From assembly GCA_043721855.1 (NCBI GenBank), contig JAYSPY010000004.1, forward strand, positions 1 through 22,316: DNA of 22,316 nt. Direction: 5' to 3'. Within the stretch, counting starts at the first letter, position 1. Each line of letters begins with the position of its first letter. The translations under genes and the position numbers were made by a program. Under the pieces are notes generated by a model, which was given only the letters and a program-made list of their open reading frames with translations, was not told the origin of the DNA and made no database searches. This document shows positions 1-7,296 of this stretch, piece after piece. This DNA is from JACMNW01 sp043721855 (GTDB taxonomy: Bacteria > Pseudomonadota > Alphaproteobacteria > Rhodobacterales > Rhodobacteraceae).

Positions 1-77
1 GCCATGTCGCCAGCCCGGTGCAACCTGCCGTCGCGCAGGGTTTGGATCAGGTCAAACAGACGGTCTGTGCGGCGCAT
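1..77 (-). CDS. HTH/WYL-type (YafY/DeoR-like) transcriptional regulator, N-terminus only
   Basis: Partial gene: only about 25 N-terminal residues are inside the window and the rest runs off the left edge. Reading leftwards from the ATG at 77, the product begins MRRTDRLFDLIQTLRDGRL, then HRAGDM. This is the typical opening of the winged HTH_11 domain of YafY-family regulators, which usually carry a C-terminal WYL ligand-sensing domain. WYL regulators bind DNA and often control neighbouring or divergent genes. The in-frame stop just upstream of the ATG leaves only a TTG as an alternative start. The gene is divergent from tatA. A WYL domain cannot be seen here, so the family name rests on the N-terminus alone. 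Confidence 0.7.
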   Translation of the reverse strand, partial: MRRTDRLFDLIQTLRDGRLHRAGDM

Positions 78-266
78 GATGCGGGCTTTGCTCTTTTCCA
101 ATCACTTGGCGCCATGTTGCCTGCCACTGGGCCAACTGACAAGTAGCTGTCAGCAATCGCCGGATCCTGGCCTTATCTTTCGCCCAATGTCTTTGATCCG
201 CCCGCAACCTTGATTAAGTCTTGTCTCAAAGGCGTCGCAATCTGCGGCACTATGGAGGAATATACT
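78..266. other. Divergent intergenic region between the regulator and tatA
   Basis: This 189-bp spacer must hold the promoters of both flanking genes. A short inverted repeat lies at 136-153. A good Shine-Dalgarno, GGAGGA, sits at 254-259, 7 bases before the tatA ATG. I found no convincing -35/-10 pair; TTGATC near 194 followed by TAAGTC at a 16-base spacing is the best but weak candidate. The plus-strand reading frame at 4-213 is only a shadow of the regulator and spacer. Confidence 0.5.
136..153. repeat. 6-bp inverted repeat, possible operator
   Basis: CTGACA and TGTCAG flank a 6-base centre (AGTAGC). It lies in the divergent region, 59 bp from the regulator start and about 115 bp from tatA. 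Site size and place suit a dimeric regulator, perhaps the HTH protein beside it, but a 6-bp arm can occur by chance. Confidence 0.25.
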
Positions 267-482
267 ATGAATTTAAGCCCATTGCATCTTTTGGTCGTCG
301 GCATTGTTGTGCTTGTGTTGTTTGGCAGAGGCAAAGTCAGCTCGCTTATGGGCGAGTTCGGGCGTGGCATCACTGCGTTCAAAAAAGGCGTCTCTGATGG
401 ATCGGCCGAAATTGAAAAAGACAAAGAGGCCGCCGCTGCCGCTGCCCGCGATGTAACCCCCGCGGAAAAAGACAAGGTCTGA
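267..482 (+). CDS. tatA: Sec-independent protein translocase subunit TatA
   Basis: TatA oligomers form the membrane conduit or membrane-weakening patch of the twin-arginine translocase, which exports folded proteins with TatBC. The 71-aa protein has one N-terminal transmembrane helix (about residues 4-19), then the FGRGKV hinge and an amphipathic helix around LMGEFGRGITAFKKG. It ends in an acidic, lysine- and alanine-rich cytoplasmic tail. The ATG at 267 is preferred over an upstream frame extension to 210 because GGAGGA lies 7 bases before it and the helix then starts at the usual place. It is the first gene of tatABC and is followed by tatB after 54 bp. Confidence 0.95.
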   Translation: MNLSPLHLLVVGIVVLVLFGRGKVSSLMGEFGRGITAFKKGVSDGSAEIEKDKEAAAAAARDVTPAEKDKV

Positions 483-536
483 AAGTGAACTCTTGCTGCT
501 TATCGCGCGCACTCTTCCGCCGGGAGGGGCACATTC

Positions 537-1163
537 ATGTTTGGTGATATCGGCTGGGCCGAATTGTTGGTTATCGGGATTGTGGCGCTGATTGTTATCG
601 GCCCTGAAGACTTGCCGCAAATGTTCAGGCAGGTTGGCCGCTTTACCGCCAAGATGCGCGCCATGTCGCGTGATTTCAGCCGTGCCATGGATCAGGCCGC
701 GCGGGAATCCGGCGTAAAAGATGTGACTGATACGGTCAAAGGCGCCACGTCGGCGACGTCGATGGGGCTGAACAAGGTCAAAGCTGCTGCCGACAGGTTT
801 GAGAAGTGGGATCCGATCAAATCAACCACAGCGCCCGTCGCCACAAAACCCATTGTGCAAGCGCCCATGGTTGGACCGGGTGGTATGGCAGTGACTGAGC
901 CTGCTATTCATGGTGCTGAAACACAAGCCTTGTTGAAAACCCAAACCGCCAAACAGGCAGCGGCGTTGAAAACGGCGCAAACACCCGATCCAGCGCCAGC
1001 GGCGCCAGCTGTAAAAGTAAAACCCGCCACACCCGCAAAACCCACTACGCCCGCCAAACCCGCCAAACCCACCACGCCCGCGACAGCCGCAAAATCCGCT
1101 GCAAGCGCGGCGGTATCTAAACCCCGTGCGGCAAGAAAACCCAAGAAAGCAGACGAGGCATGA
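537..1163 (+). CDS. tatB: Sec-independent protein translocase subunit TatB
   Basis: TatB pairs with TatC to receive twin-arginine signal peptides. The N-terminus is diagnostic: MFGDIGWAELLVIGIVAL, a transmembrane helix with a glutamate at residue 9, followed by the GPEDLP hinge at residues 22-27 and an amphipathic helix to about residue 60. At 208 aa it is longer than the roughly 170 aa of E. coli TatB. The excess is a low-complexity tail (about residues 130-208) rich in Ala, Pro, Lys and Thr, with repeated PAKP and TTPA units. GGGAGGGG at 522-529 is the ribosome-binding site. The stop overlaps the tatC start by 4 bases (ATGA), implying coupling. Confidence 0.95.
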   Translation: MFGDIGWAELLVIGIVALIVIGPEDLPQMFRQVGRFTAKMRAMSRDFSRAMDQAARESGVKDVTDTVKGATSATSMGLNKVKAAADRFEKWDPIKSTTAPVATKPIVQAPMVGPGGMAVTEPAIHGAETQALLKTQTAKQAAALKTAQTPDPAPAAPAVKVKPATPAKPTTPAKPAKPTTPATAAKSAASAAVSKPRAARKPKKADEA

Positions 1164-2011
1164 GTAAGGCTGACGAAGCAGATGGCAGTGCCGCCCCGTT
1201 GATGGAGCACCTGAAAGAGCTGCGCAACCGCATCCTGATTTCGGTCGCGGCCTTGGGTGTAGCCTGTCTTGTGGGCTATCTTGTCTGGAAACCGGTGTTC
1301 GACATTTTGTCGCAACCCATGTGTCACGCCATGGAAGTGCGCGGTCAGCATTGCCAGTTCATATTGGTTAAATTGCAAGAAGGCTTTTTTGTTGCCGTGA
1401 AAATCGCTGTGTGGGCGGGCTTTGCAATGGCATTTCCGGTGATTGCGTTTCAGTTGTGGCGCTTTGTGGCGCCGGGGCTTTACCGCAATGAAAAGAACGC
1501 GTTTTTGCCTTTTCTTGTCGCCTCGCCAGCGATGTTTATAGCCGGTGCCGCCTTTGCCTATTACCTGATTTTGCCGGGAGCGTTTGCGTTTTTCCTTAGC
1601 TATCAGGATGATTTTCAAAAGGCGATGGCCGAAGGCACCGCCTTGGCGGCGGGCGCGTCTGCCGGGGTTGTCTATCAAGGCTCGGTTGAGGCGTTTTTAT
1701 CCTTGACGATGAGCTTTGTCATGGCGTTTGGTTTATGCTTCCAACTGCCCGTGTTGCTGACGTTGATGGGCAAAGCCGGGTTGATTACGGCGTCCGGTTT
1801 GCGGGCCACTCGCAAATATGCTGTGGTTGCTATCCTGTGCGTCGCAGCCGTCGCGACGCCGCCCGATGTGATGAGCCAGCTTATCATGTTTTTTGCCGTC
1901 TACCCGCTTTACGAAATTTCAATCCTGTTGATCAGCCGCTTTGAGAAAAAGAAAGAGGCTGCAATGCGCGCTGATGGCAGTTGGGTTGACGAAGATGAAA
2001 GCGCAGTATGA
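1160..2011 (+). CDS. tatC: Sec-independent protein translocase subunit TatC
   Basis: TatC is the polytopic receptor that recognises the twin-arginine motif. The 283-aa product begins with the conserved cytoplasmic stretch PLMEHLKELRNRI and then shows six hydrophobic segments: around residues 28-46, 76-98, 113-138, 170-198, 208-225 and 232-250. The C-terminus is acidic. Length is close to the family norm of about 250-280. The start overlaps the tatB stop and the stop overlaps the following ATPase start, so tatB, tatC and the ATPase form one coupled unit. Confidence 0.96.
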   Translation: MSKADEADGSAAPLMEHLKELRNRILISVAALGVACLVGYLVWKPVFDILSQPMCHAMEVRGQHCQFILVKLQEGFFVAVKIAVWAGFAMAFPVIAFQLWRFVAPGLYRNEKNAFLPFLVASPAMFIAGAAFAYYLILPGAFAFFLSYQDDFQKAMAEGTALAAGASAGVVYQGSVEAFLSLTMSFVMAFGLCFQLPVLLTLMGKAGLITASGLRATRKYAVVAILCVAAVATPPDVMSQLIMFFAVYPLYEISILLISRFEKKKEAAMRADGSWVDEDESAV

Positions 2012-2853
2012 CCGATGATGCCTTAAGTCGCATCGCGGCCGCCCTGGAACGCCGATACCCGCCCGCCATGTCTGCTCCAGATTACCGGGCCGCGGATGCT
2101 TTTGCGTGGCACGCCGCGCCAGACCGGCTGGAGCCTGTTGGCCGCGTCGCGCGGGTGCATATTGACCTGTTGATCGGGGTTGATCGGCCGCGTGACGTTT
2201 TGCTTGAAAATACCCGCCATTTTGCCCGCGGGCTTCCTGCCAATAACGCGCTGTTATGGGGCGCGCGGGGGATGGGTAAATCCAGCCTCGTGAAGGCCGT
2301 GCATGCCGCGATCCTTGCCGAAGGACGGTCGCTGAAAATCGTGGAACTCAGCCGCGAAGACCTGCCTTCGGTTGGCCGGTTGTTGGCGCATCTTCGGCTG
2401 GCAGATCATCAGTTCATTCTATTCTGCGATGATCTGTCGTTCAGCCATGACGATCAACATTATAAATCCCTAAAAGCAGTGCTGGATGGCGGGATCGAGG
2501 GACGGCCTGACAACGTGATCCTTTACGCGACATCAAACCGCCGTCATTTGATGCCACGTGATATGATTGAAAATGAACGATCCACCGCCATCAGCCCGTC
2601 AGAAGCGGTGGAAGAAAAAGTGTCGCTGTCAGATCGCTTTGGCCTGTGGCTGGGCTTTCACCCGTGTAGCCAAGACGATTACCTTGACATGATCCGAGGG
2701 TATTGCACCGCTTACGCCGTTGAAATCAGCGATGCAGACCTGCGCGCGGAAGCCATAGAATGGCAAGCCACGCGCGGCGCACGGTCTGGCCGGGTGGCAT
2801 GGCAATACTTCACCGATCTTGCGGCGCGGCGCGGTGTAAGGCTGCAAAGCTAA
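2008..2853 (+). CDS. DUF815-family AAA+ ATP-binding protein
   Basis: This 281-aa protein is recognisable as a DUF815 ATPase, a family of AAA+ proteins without an assigned substrate. The P-loop GARGMGKSS is at residues 85-93, Walker B FILFCDD at 136-142, and a sensor-1-like YATSNRRH at 173-180. A charged segment with DRFGLWLGFHP follows near 210-220, and a helical C-terminal lid ends the protein. There is no signal peptide or membrane helix, so it should be cytoplasmic. The ATG overlaps the tatC stop (ATGA), so it is translated with the Tat genes. In related genomes I recall this ATPase next to nlpD and yajC; here it is convergent with nlpD across a 30-bp gap. Its role is unknown. Confidence 0.85.
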   Translation: MTDDALSRIAAALERRYPPAMSAPDYRAADAFAWHAAPDRLEPVGRVARVHIDLLIGVDRPRDVLLENTRHFARGLPANNALLWGARGMGKSSLVKAVHAAILAEGRSLKIVELSREDLPSVGRLLAHLRLADHQFILFCDDLSFSHDDQHYKSLKAVLDGGIEGRPDNVILYATSNRRHLMPRDMIENERSTAISPSEAVEEKVSLSDRFGLWLGFHPCSQDDYLDMIRGYCTAYAVEISDADLRAEAIEWQATRGARSGRVAWQYFTDLAARRGVRLQS

Positions 2854-2883
2854 GAGGCATTTTTCGCCGCCTGCCAATGGGCG

Positions 2884-4095
2884 TCATTGAAGAAACTGCA
2901 CGGGGTCGATGCTCTCGACGCCTTTGCGCACTTCAAAATGCACGAAAGCCGGGTTGCCCGCCCTAACAGAAGCAATGGTTTGCCCACGCTTGACCTTGGC
3001 ACCTTTGGCCACCTTGATCCCGTCCAGCCCGGCATAAACCGTAAGCAGGCCGCCCGCGTGACGGATCACCAAAATCGGCACTTGTTCGGTGTCTTTGGTA
3101 ATCGCGGCAATCACGCCATCGGCAGCGGCTTTGACCGAACTGCCCGCAGCGGCAGATATATCAATGCCGTCGTTTTTGCCTTTTGCATATGCGCGGATGA
3201 TCTTACCATCTACGGGCATCATAAACTTTGCGGCCGAGGCTGAGGATCGTTGCTCGCCCAGATCAGGTGATGCAGGTGTTTCTTTTGGCGTTTGCGCAGC
3301 CGGTGTCACATCTTCATCCGGAAGCGGCTGCGACGCCGACGGCGGCACTGGCGTTGGTGATCCGATACCGGGCGCAGTTTCTTCCACATCCGCTTGTCTT
3401 GCCGGGGCACTTGCAGCAGCCACGGGAATAATCAACAACTGGCCTTCGCGCACGGCCAGATCGGCGGGCAAGCCGTTCCAATCGGCAATCGACTTGGCCG
3501 ATACGCCGTAAATCCGGGCGATTGAAAACGCCGTCTCGCCGCGCGCAACCTTGTGGCGCTGCGGTTCCGGGCCTGAAAGGGCGGCAGTTGCTGCGGGCGG
3601 CGATCCCCCAACCCGGTCAAGCGCCGTGGTGGCAATGCCCGCCACATCAACCGGCTGCACGCCAGCGCCGCTGCCACCGATAATCGTTCCGGTGTTCCCG
3701 TCGCTGAATGCACCACCGGCAACCCGGCGCGGCAGCAACAGCGTCTCGCCGTCGCGCAAAGGGTCGGTGGGGCGCAGGGCATTGTAGCTTGCCAGTTCGG
3801 CAGCACCCAAACCGATCCGGTCGGCCACGCTGGCCACCGTGTCCCCACGCCGCGCCACGACTGCCTGATAGGTCGGATAGGTCAAGATACCTTGCCCATC
3901 CGCTGACGGACGGCTGGCCGATGCCTGCAACGCCGCACCAGAGGTATCAAGCGCGCCGCCACCACTGCGCAGATCCCAATCCATGTTTTTAAGCCCACCC
4001 CCGACAGATGCATCACAAGAGGCCAACCCGACCAAGGCGGTGGTCAGGGCAAAAGCACGCAGCGCTGTGCTGCTTGTAACTGGGGGACGGGTCAT
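2884..4095 (-). CDS. nlpD: NlpD-like lipoprotein: two LysM domains and degenerate M23 (LytM) domain
   Basis: A 403-aa envelope protein that likely binds peptidoglycan and activates a cell-wall amidase, as NlpD/EnvC do. Residues 1-27 are a lipoprotein signal ending in LASC (acylated Cys27). LysM domains lie near residues 77-123 and 180-225, a Pro/Ala/Ser-rich linker near 230-290, and the M23 fold at 291-402. Three active-site positions look lost: Asn308 replaces the first zinc His (the Asp in GIDIS is kept), Gly356 replaces the YAH histidine, and Phe384 replaces the first His of the HxH pair, with His386 kept. It is therefore probably a non-catalytic activator. I chose the ATG at 4095; a TTG at 4158 overlapping pcm would add 21 residues before the signal and is less likely. 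Confidence 0.88.
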   Translation of the reverse strand: MTRPPVTSSTALRAFALTTALVGLASCDASVGGGLKNMDWDLRSGGGALDTSGAALQASASRPSADGQGILTYPTYQAVVARRGDTVASVADRIGLGAAELASYNALRPTDPLRDGETLLLPRRVAGGAFSDGNTGTIIGGSGAGVQPVDVAGIATTALDRVGGSPPAATAALSGPEPQRHKVARGETAFSIARIYGVSAKSIADWNGLPADLAVREGQLLIIPVAAASAPARQADVEETAPGIGSPTPVPPSASQPLPDEDVTPAAQTPKETPASPDLGEQRSSASAAKFMMPVDGKIIRAYAKGKNDGIDISAAAGSSVKAAADGVIAAITKDTEQVPILVIRHAGGLLTVYAGLDGIKVAKGAKVKRGQTIASVRAGNPAFVHFEVRKGVESIDPVQFLQ

Positions 4096-4154
4096 CTTTG
4101 CTCTGCCTCTATAAACCAGCGCCCGGGTTGATCCCGGGGCGCGCGCATCATCGT

Positions 4155-4838
4155 TCAATCTGCACCAATCCCTTCGACCAGCGGCACAAAGCGCACCGGG
4201 CGAAGTTCATGGTAGTCATAGCCTGTCTCATTGCGCACCACCTTGATCAGGCTTTGCACCGTATCAGACTGGCCCACCGGAACCACCATGATACCCCCTA
4301 TCTTTAGCTGCGCCAATAGGGGGCCGGGGGGGTCTTCGGCGGCGGCGGTCACTATTATACGGTCAAATGGTGCTTGTTCGGGCAACCCGTGGCTGCCATC
4401 TGCCGTCAGGGCGGTAATATTCACCAAATCAAGCGCCCGAAACACCTCGGTCGCTTCGCGCACCAAACGGCGGTGCCGATCGACCGTATAGACACGCCGC
4501 GCCAACTGCGACAGGATCGCCGCCTGATACCCAGACCCGGTTCCCACCTCCAGCACCGTGTCGCGCGGATTGACGGAAAGTGCTTGCGTCATCAATGCCA
4601 CCACGGAAGGTTGGCTGATCGTTTGCCCACACGAGATTGGCAACGGCATATCTTCATAAGCCCGGGCGGCAAAATGCCCCCGCACAAAGTGACCGCGATC
4701 TATGGTTTCCATAGCACCCAAAACCCGCGCATCGGTAATGCCGCGTGACCGCAATGTGAACAAAAACCGCATTTTACGTTCCGCGGCGCTGCCGCCGGTA
4801 TCATCGTCATTGCCCGGCTTGCCTCCGCCCATTGTCAT
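4155..4838 (-). CDS. pcm: Protein-L-isoaspartate O-methyltransferase
   Basis: Pcm transfers a methyl group from SAM to L-isoaspartyl residues, starting repair of damaged proteins in the cytoplasm. The 227-aa product has the Pcm signature GQTISQPS at residues 71-78, SAM motif I LEVGTGSGYQAA at 96-107, the acidic motif YTVD at 117-120, a post-I/II region FDRIIVTAAAE near 158-168, and the conserved end RFVPLVEG near 216-223. The ATG at 4838 overlaps the surE stop. An N-terminal extension of about 20 Gly/Asp-rich residues precedes the core, so a later start (Met23) is possible. It lies in a surE-pcm-nlpD operon, a well-known stationary-phase and envelope-stress grouping. Confidence 0.93.
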   Translation of the reverse strand: MTMGGGKPGNDDDTGGSAAERKMRFLFTLRSRGITDARVLGAMETIDRGHFVRGHFAARAYEDMPLPISCGQTISQPSVVALMTQALSVNPRDTVLEVGTGSGYQAAILSQLARRVYTVDRHRRLVREATEVFRALDLVNITALTADGSHGLPEQAPFDRIIVTAAAEDPPGPLLAQLKIGGIMVVPVGQSDTVQSLIKVVRNETGYDYHELRPVRFVPLVEGIGAD

Positions 4839-5620
4839 CCCAGACGCGCCGTCAGATCGGCCAACTGGTCATGCGCCGTCAGGTCCGCCCGCATGGGGGT
4901 GACAGAGATATAGCCTTGCAAGTTCACCGCAGCGTCGGTTCCGGGCAGCGTTGGCGTTTGCTGCGGGCCGCCCTTGATCCACAAAAACCTGCGCCCGGAA
5001 GGTGAGATATGCGGCTCCAGCCCAAAAGCGGTATCGCGGCGAAAGCCTTGTGCGGCCACCTTGATGCCCTTGACCGATGCGGCGGGCACCGGGGGAAAAT
5101 TGACGTTGTAGAACGTGCGGTAATCCGCATCGTCCCAAATGCCCTTGTCCAACAGTGCGCGCACCACTGCCACCCCATGCGTGCGAGACGCTTCAAACGG
5201 GTCGGTCAAATCCTCGGTCAGCGGGCCCAGAAATTGCGACAAAGCAATCGCCTTCAACCCGTGCAATGCTGCTTCCATAGCGCCGCCGATGGTGCCGGAA
5301 TAAAGCGTGTTTTCAGCAGAGTTGTTCCCCCGGTTCACGCCCGACAGCACCAGATCAGGTTTTGCCCCGTCCAGCACATCAAAAAGCCCGGCCAGCACAC
5401 AATCCGCCGGGCTGCCCTCGGTGGCAAACCTGCGCGGTCCCAGCTTTGCGATCATCATGGGCTTGGTATAGCTGATACAATGTGCGACGCCCGATTGTTC
5501 AAATGCCGGAGCAACCGTCCACACCTCGCCTTTTGGCCCGGCGATTTCGGTGGCAATCTGGGTCAAAACTTCCAGCCCCGGGGCGTTGATGCCATCATCA
5601 TTGGTGATCAAAATGCGCAT
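4835..5620 (-). CDS. surE: 5'/3'-nucleotidase SurE
   Basis: SurE is a metal-dependent phosphatase acting on nucleoside monophosphates and related substrates. The 261-aa product begins MRILITNDDGINAPG, where Asp8 and Asp9 are metal ligands. It also carries Ser43, SGVNRGNN at 93-100 with ligand Asn96, and NTLYSGTIGGAMEA at 104-117, all family hallmarks. I chose the second of two adjacent ATGs (5620): AAAGGG lies 6 bases before it, while the first (5623) would have only 3. An in-frame extension to 5644 has no support. It heads the surE-pcm-nlpD operon, with its stop overlapping the pcm ATG. Confidence 0.94.
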   Translation of the reverse strand: MRILITNDDGINAPGLEVLTQIATEIAGPKGEVWTVAPAFEQSGVAHCISYTKPMMIAKLGPRRFATEGSPADCVLAGLFDVLDGAKPDLVLSGVNRGNNSAENTLYSGTIGGAMEAALHGLKAIALSQFLGPLTEDLTDPFEASRTHGVAVVRALLDKGIWDDADYRTFYNVNFPPVPAASVKGIKVAAQGFRRDTAFGLEPHISPSGRRFLWIKGGPQQTPTLPGTDAAVNLQGYISVTPMRADLTAHDQLADLTARLG

Positions 5621-5647
5621 CATTCGCCCTTTATTGCCTGCCAACGC

Positions 5648-5676
5648 TAGATAGACGACACGGGGCAGGGCGGCAA
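5648..5676 (-). promoter_or_regulatory. Candidate sigma70-type promoter for surE-pcm-nlpD
   Basis: On the minus strand, TTGCCG (5676-5671) is followed after 17 bases by TATCTA (5653-5648). The predicted start of transcription near 5641 would leave a leader of about 20 nt before the surE ATG at 5620. The -35 box matches consensus at 4 of 6 positions and the -10 box at 3 of 6. Geometry and position are good, but sequence agreement is modest. Confidence 0.3.
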
Positions 5677-5697
5677 GCGGCGACCAGGCTGTTTTGC

Positions 5698-7296
5698 TTA
5701 TTCCGGCGTCCAGACCTCTGGCGGCTGGTCACGCTTGATCGTGTAAAACTGGTTTGCCACCAGTTTATACCAGTCACTGGTCGCACCGTCTGGCCATTGC
5801 ACGCGAATTTCGGCATCTGCCGCACTGCCGAGGCCAAAATGCCGCCATCCGATTTGTCCGCTGGCATGACCGCCCCCGACGGTGATTTCGCGGCTCATCA
5901 CCACATCTGCATGCTTGACCTCGATGAAGGCCCCGATGGCATCTTGGTTCGCACCCGGCTGTTTGATCTGGACTTCAATCCAGTGGCCAGCAGTGGTGCT
6001 GGTGTTGCGCCATAGTTGGGCTGGCGCGCGGCGATTGACGACAACCAGATCAAGCAATCCATCTAGGTTAAAATCCGCCAACGCCGCCCCACGGGCAGTT
6101 TTCATGCTGGCCACACCCGCCAGATCGCCAGCCTCTTGAAAGGTGCCATCGGCGCGTTGCAACAGCAGATTGTTGGGGTCTTCCAGCGCGAAATCAGGCA
6201 TGGCATTAACATTGCCCTTGGCCACGAACAGATCCACCATGCCGTCATTGTTCACATCGTCAAATTGCGCATGCCACCCGGTGCTGGGCTTCTTTTCGGC
6301 CCCTGTGTAGGGCTTGTGTGCCGTCACACCCGCCTTGAACGCGATATCGCCGAATGTTGGCGCCAGGGCCGCCCCGTCAGCGGGGGGCGCTGCGCGCTGC
6401 AGCTTGCTATCTGCCATGCTGGTCAGAAAATATTCAGGCAAGCCGTTGAAATCAAGGTCATAACTGGCAATCCCCATGCCCCAGATCTTCAATGACTTCC
6501 AGCCTTCTTCCGCGGAATATAGCACAGGCGCTGCGCCCGGCTGCAAATGCCAAAGCTGTTCTTGCCCGCCTTTGTAATATTCGCGGTCGTTCGAGACACG
6601 CAGCGACGGGGTGCCAGACCTGTTCCAATCGGTGAACAACATCGACAAGGCACAAAAGCTGGGTGTCAACGCCAAGGGCGATGCAAACTTTGCTGCATCC
6701 CCCGCCGGGCGGTGCAGCCAGTTCGCGGTGCAAGATCCCCACGGAAAATCTTCCTCGTCCCGGTTCAGATAGTTGCCAACAACAAGGGTCGGCCACGCAG
6801 CGCCATGTTCCCACGTTGCGGCAAAAGCGGTGGACCATTCATTACCGCCGTCAAAGCCCCAATCTTCGTTCGCGCGGGCGAATTTGCAATTGCCAAGCCC
6901 GCGCATGGCCACGTTTTCACCCTGCCGCAGCAAGATCAGATCAACGATCCCGTCGCTGTCGACATCCAGTGGATAAGTGCCGGTCACTGCGTCCAATTCC
7001 AGGCCGCTGGCTTCGGTTGAAAACGAAAGTGCACCGCCCACCGCACTGGTATTGCGGTAAAAAGTGGCAGGCCCGGCACCGCCGGCCAACACCATGTCGG
7101 CGCGGCCATCGCCGGAACAATCAAAGGTCGCCACTCCACCACCGACCATATACTGCCAGTCGCCCGCATATACACTGGTGACGCCAGCGGCAGGGCCTTC
7201 TTCGGCGAATGACGGTATCGCAGGCATGTCCTCGCCCCAAGCGCTGCCAGAGATGCTGACCAAAACCGCGGCCGCTGCCAAACTTACCTTCATCAT
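5698..7296 (-). CDS. CRTAC1-like secreted FG-GAP/VCBS repeat protein with ASPIC/UnbV domain
   Basis: This 532-aa protein starts with a Sec signal peptide (residues 1 to about 21, ending SAWG). Repeated VCBS/FG-GAP blades follow with calcium-loop motifs: DCSGDGRAD near 58, DVDSDGIVD, DLDFNGLPE, DVNNDGMVD and DFNLDGLLD. The last about 100 residues, containing GHWIEVQIK, GAFIEV and IRVQWPDGATS, match an ASPIC/UnbV domain. It should fold as a calcium-stabilised beta-propeller in the periplasm or outside the cell; its binding partner is unknown. The ATG at 7296 overlaps the haloperoxidase stop (ATGA). A second ATG at 7293 is better spaced from GGAG. This coupling points to a shared role with the haloperoxidase. 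Confidence 0.85.
   Translation of the reverse strand: MMKVSLAAAAVLVSISGSAWGEDMPAIPSFAEEGPAAGVTSVYAGDWQYMVGGGVATFDCSGDGRADMVLAGGAGPATFYRNTSAVGGALSFSTEASGLELDAVTGTYPLDVDSDGIVDLILLRQGENVAMRGLGNCKFARANEDWGFDGGNEWSTAFAATWEHGAAWPTLVVGNYLNRDEEDFPWGSCTANWLHRPAGDAAKFASPLALTPSFCALSMLFTDWNRSGTPSLRVSNDREYYKGGQEQLWHLQPGAAPVLYSAEEGWKSLKIWGMGIASYDLDFNGLPEYFLTSMADSKLQRAAPPADGAALAPTFGDIAFKAGVTAHKPYTGAEKKPSTGWHAQFDDVNNDGMVDLFVAKGNVNAMPDFALEDPNNLLLQRADGTFQEAGDLAGVASMKTARGAALADFNLDGLLDLVVVNRRAPAQLWRNTSTTAGHWIEVQIKQPGANQDAIGAFIEVKHADVVMSREITVGGGHASGQIGWRHFGLGSAADAEIRVQWPDGATSDWYKLVANQFYTIKRDQPPEVWTPE

Noticed and set aside
3..146. Plus-strand open frame resembling a protein C-terminus (ends TAG at 144)
   Set aside because: It is the antisense shadow of the regulator start at 77, which has a recognisable HTH N-terminus on the minus strand.
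1012..1085. Short repeated DNA units as a CRISPR array or tandem repeat locus
   Set aside because: The units are imperfect, lie in frame within tatB and encode its AKP/TTPA-rich tail; no spacers.
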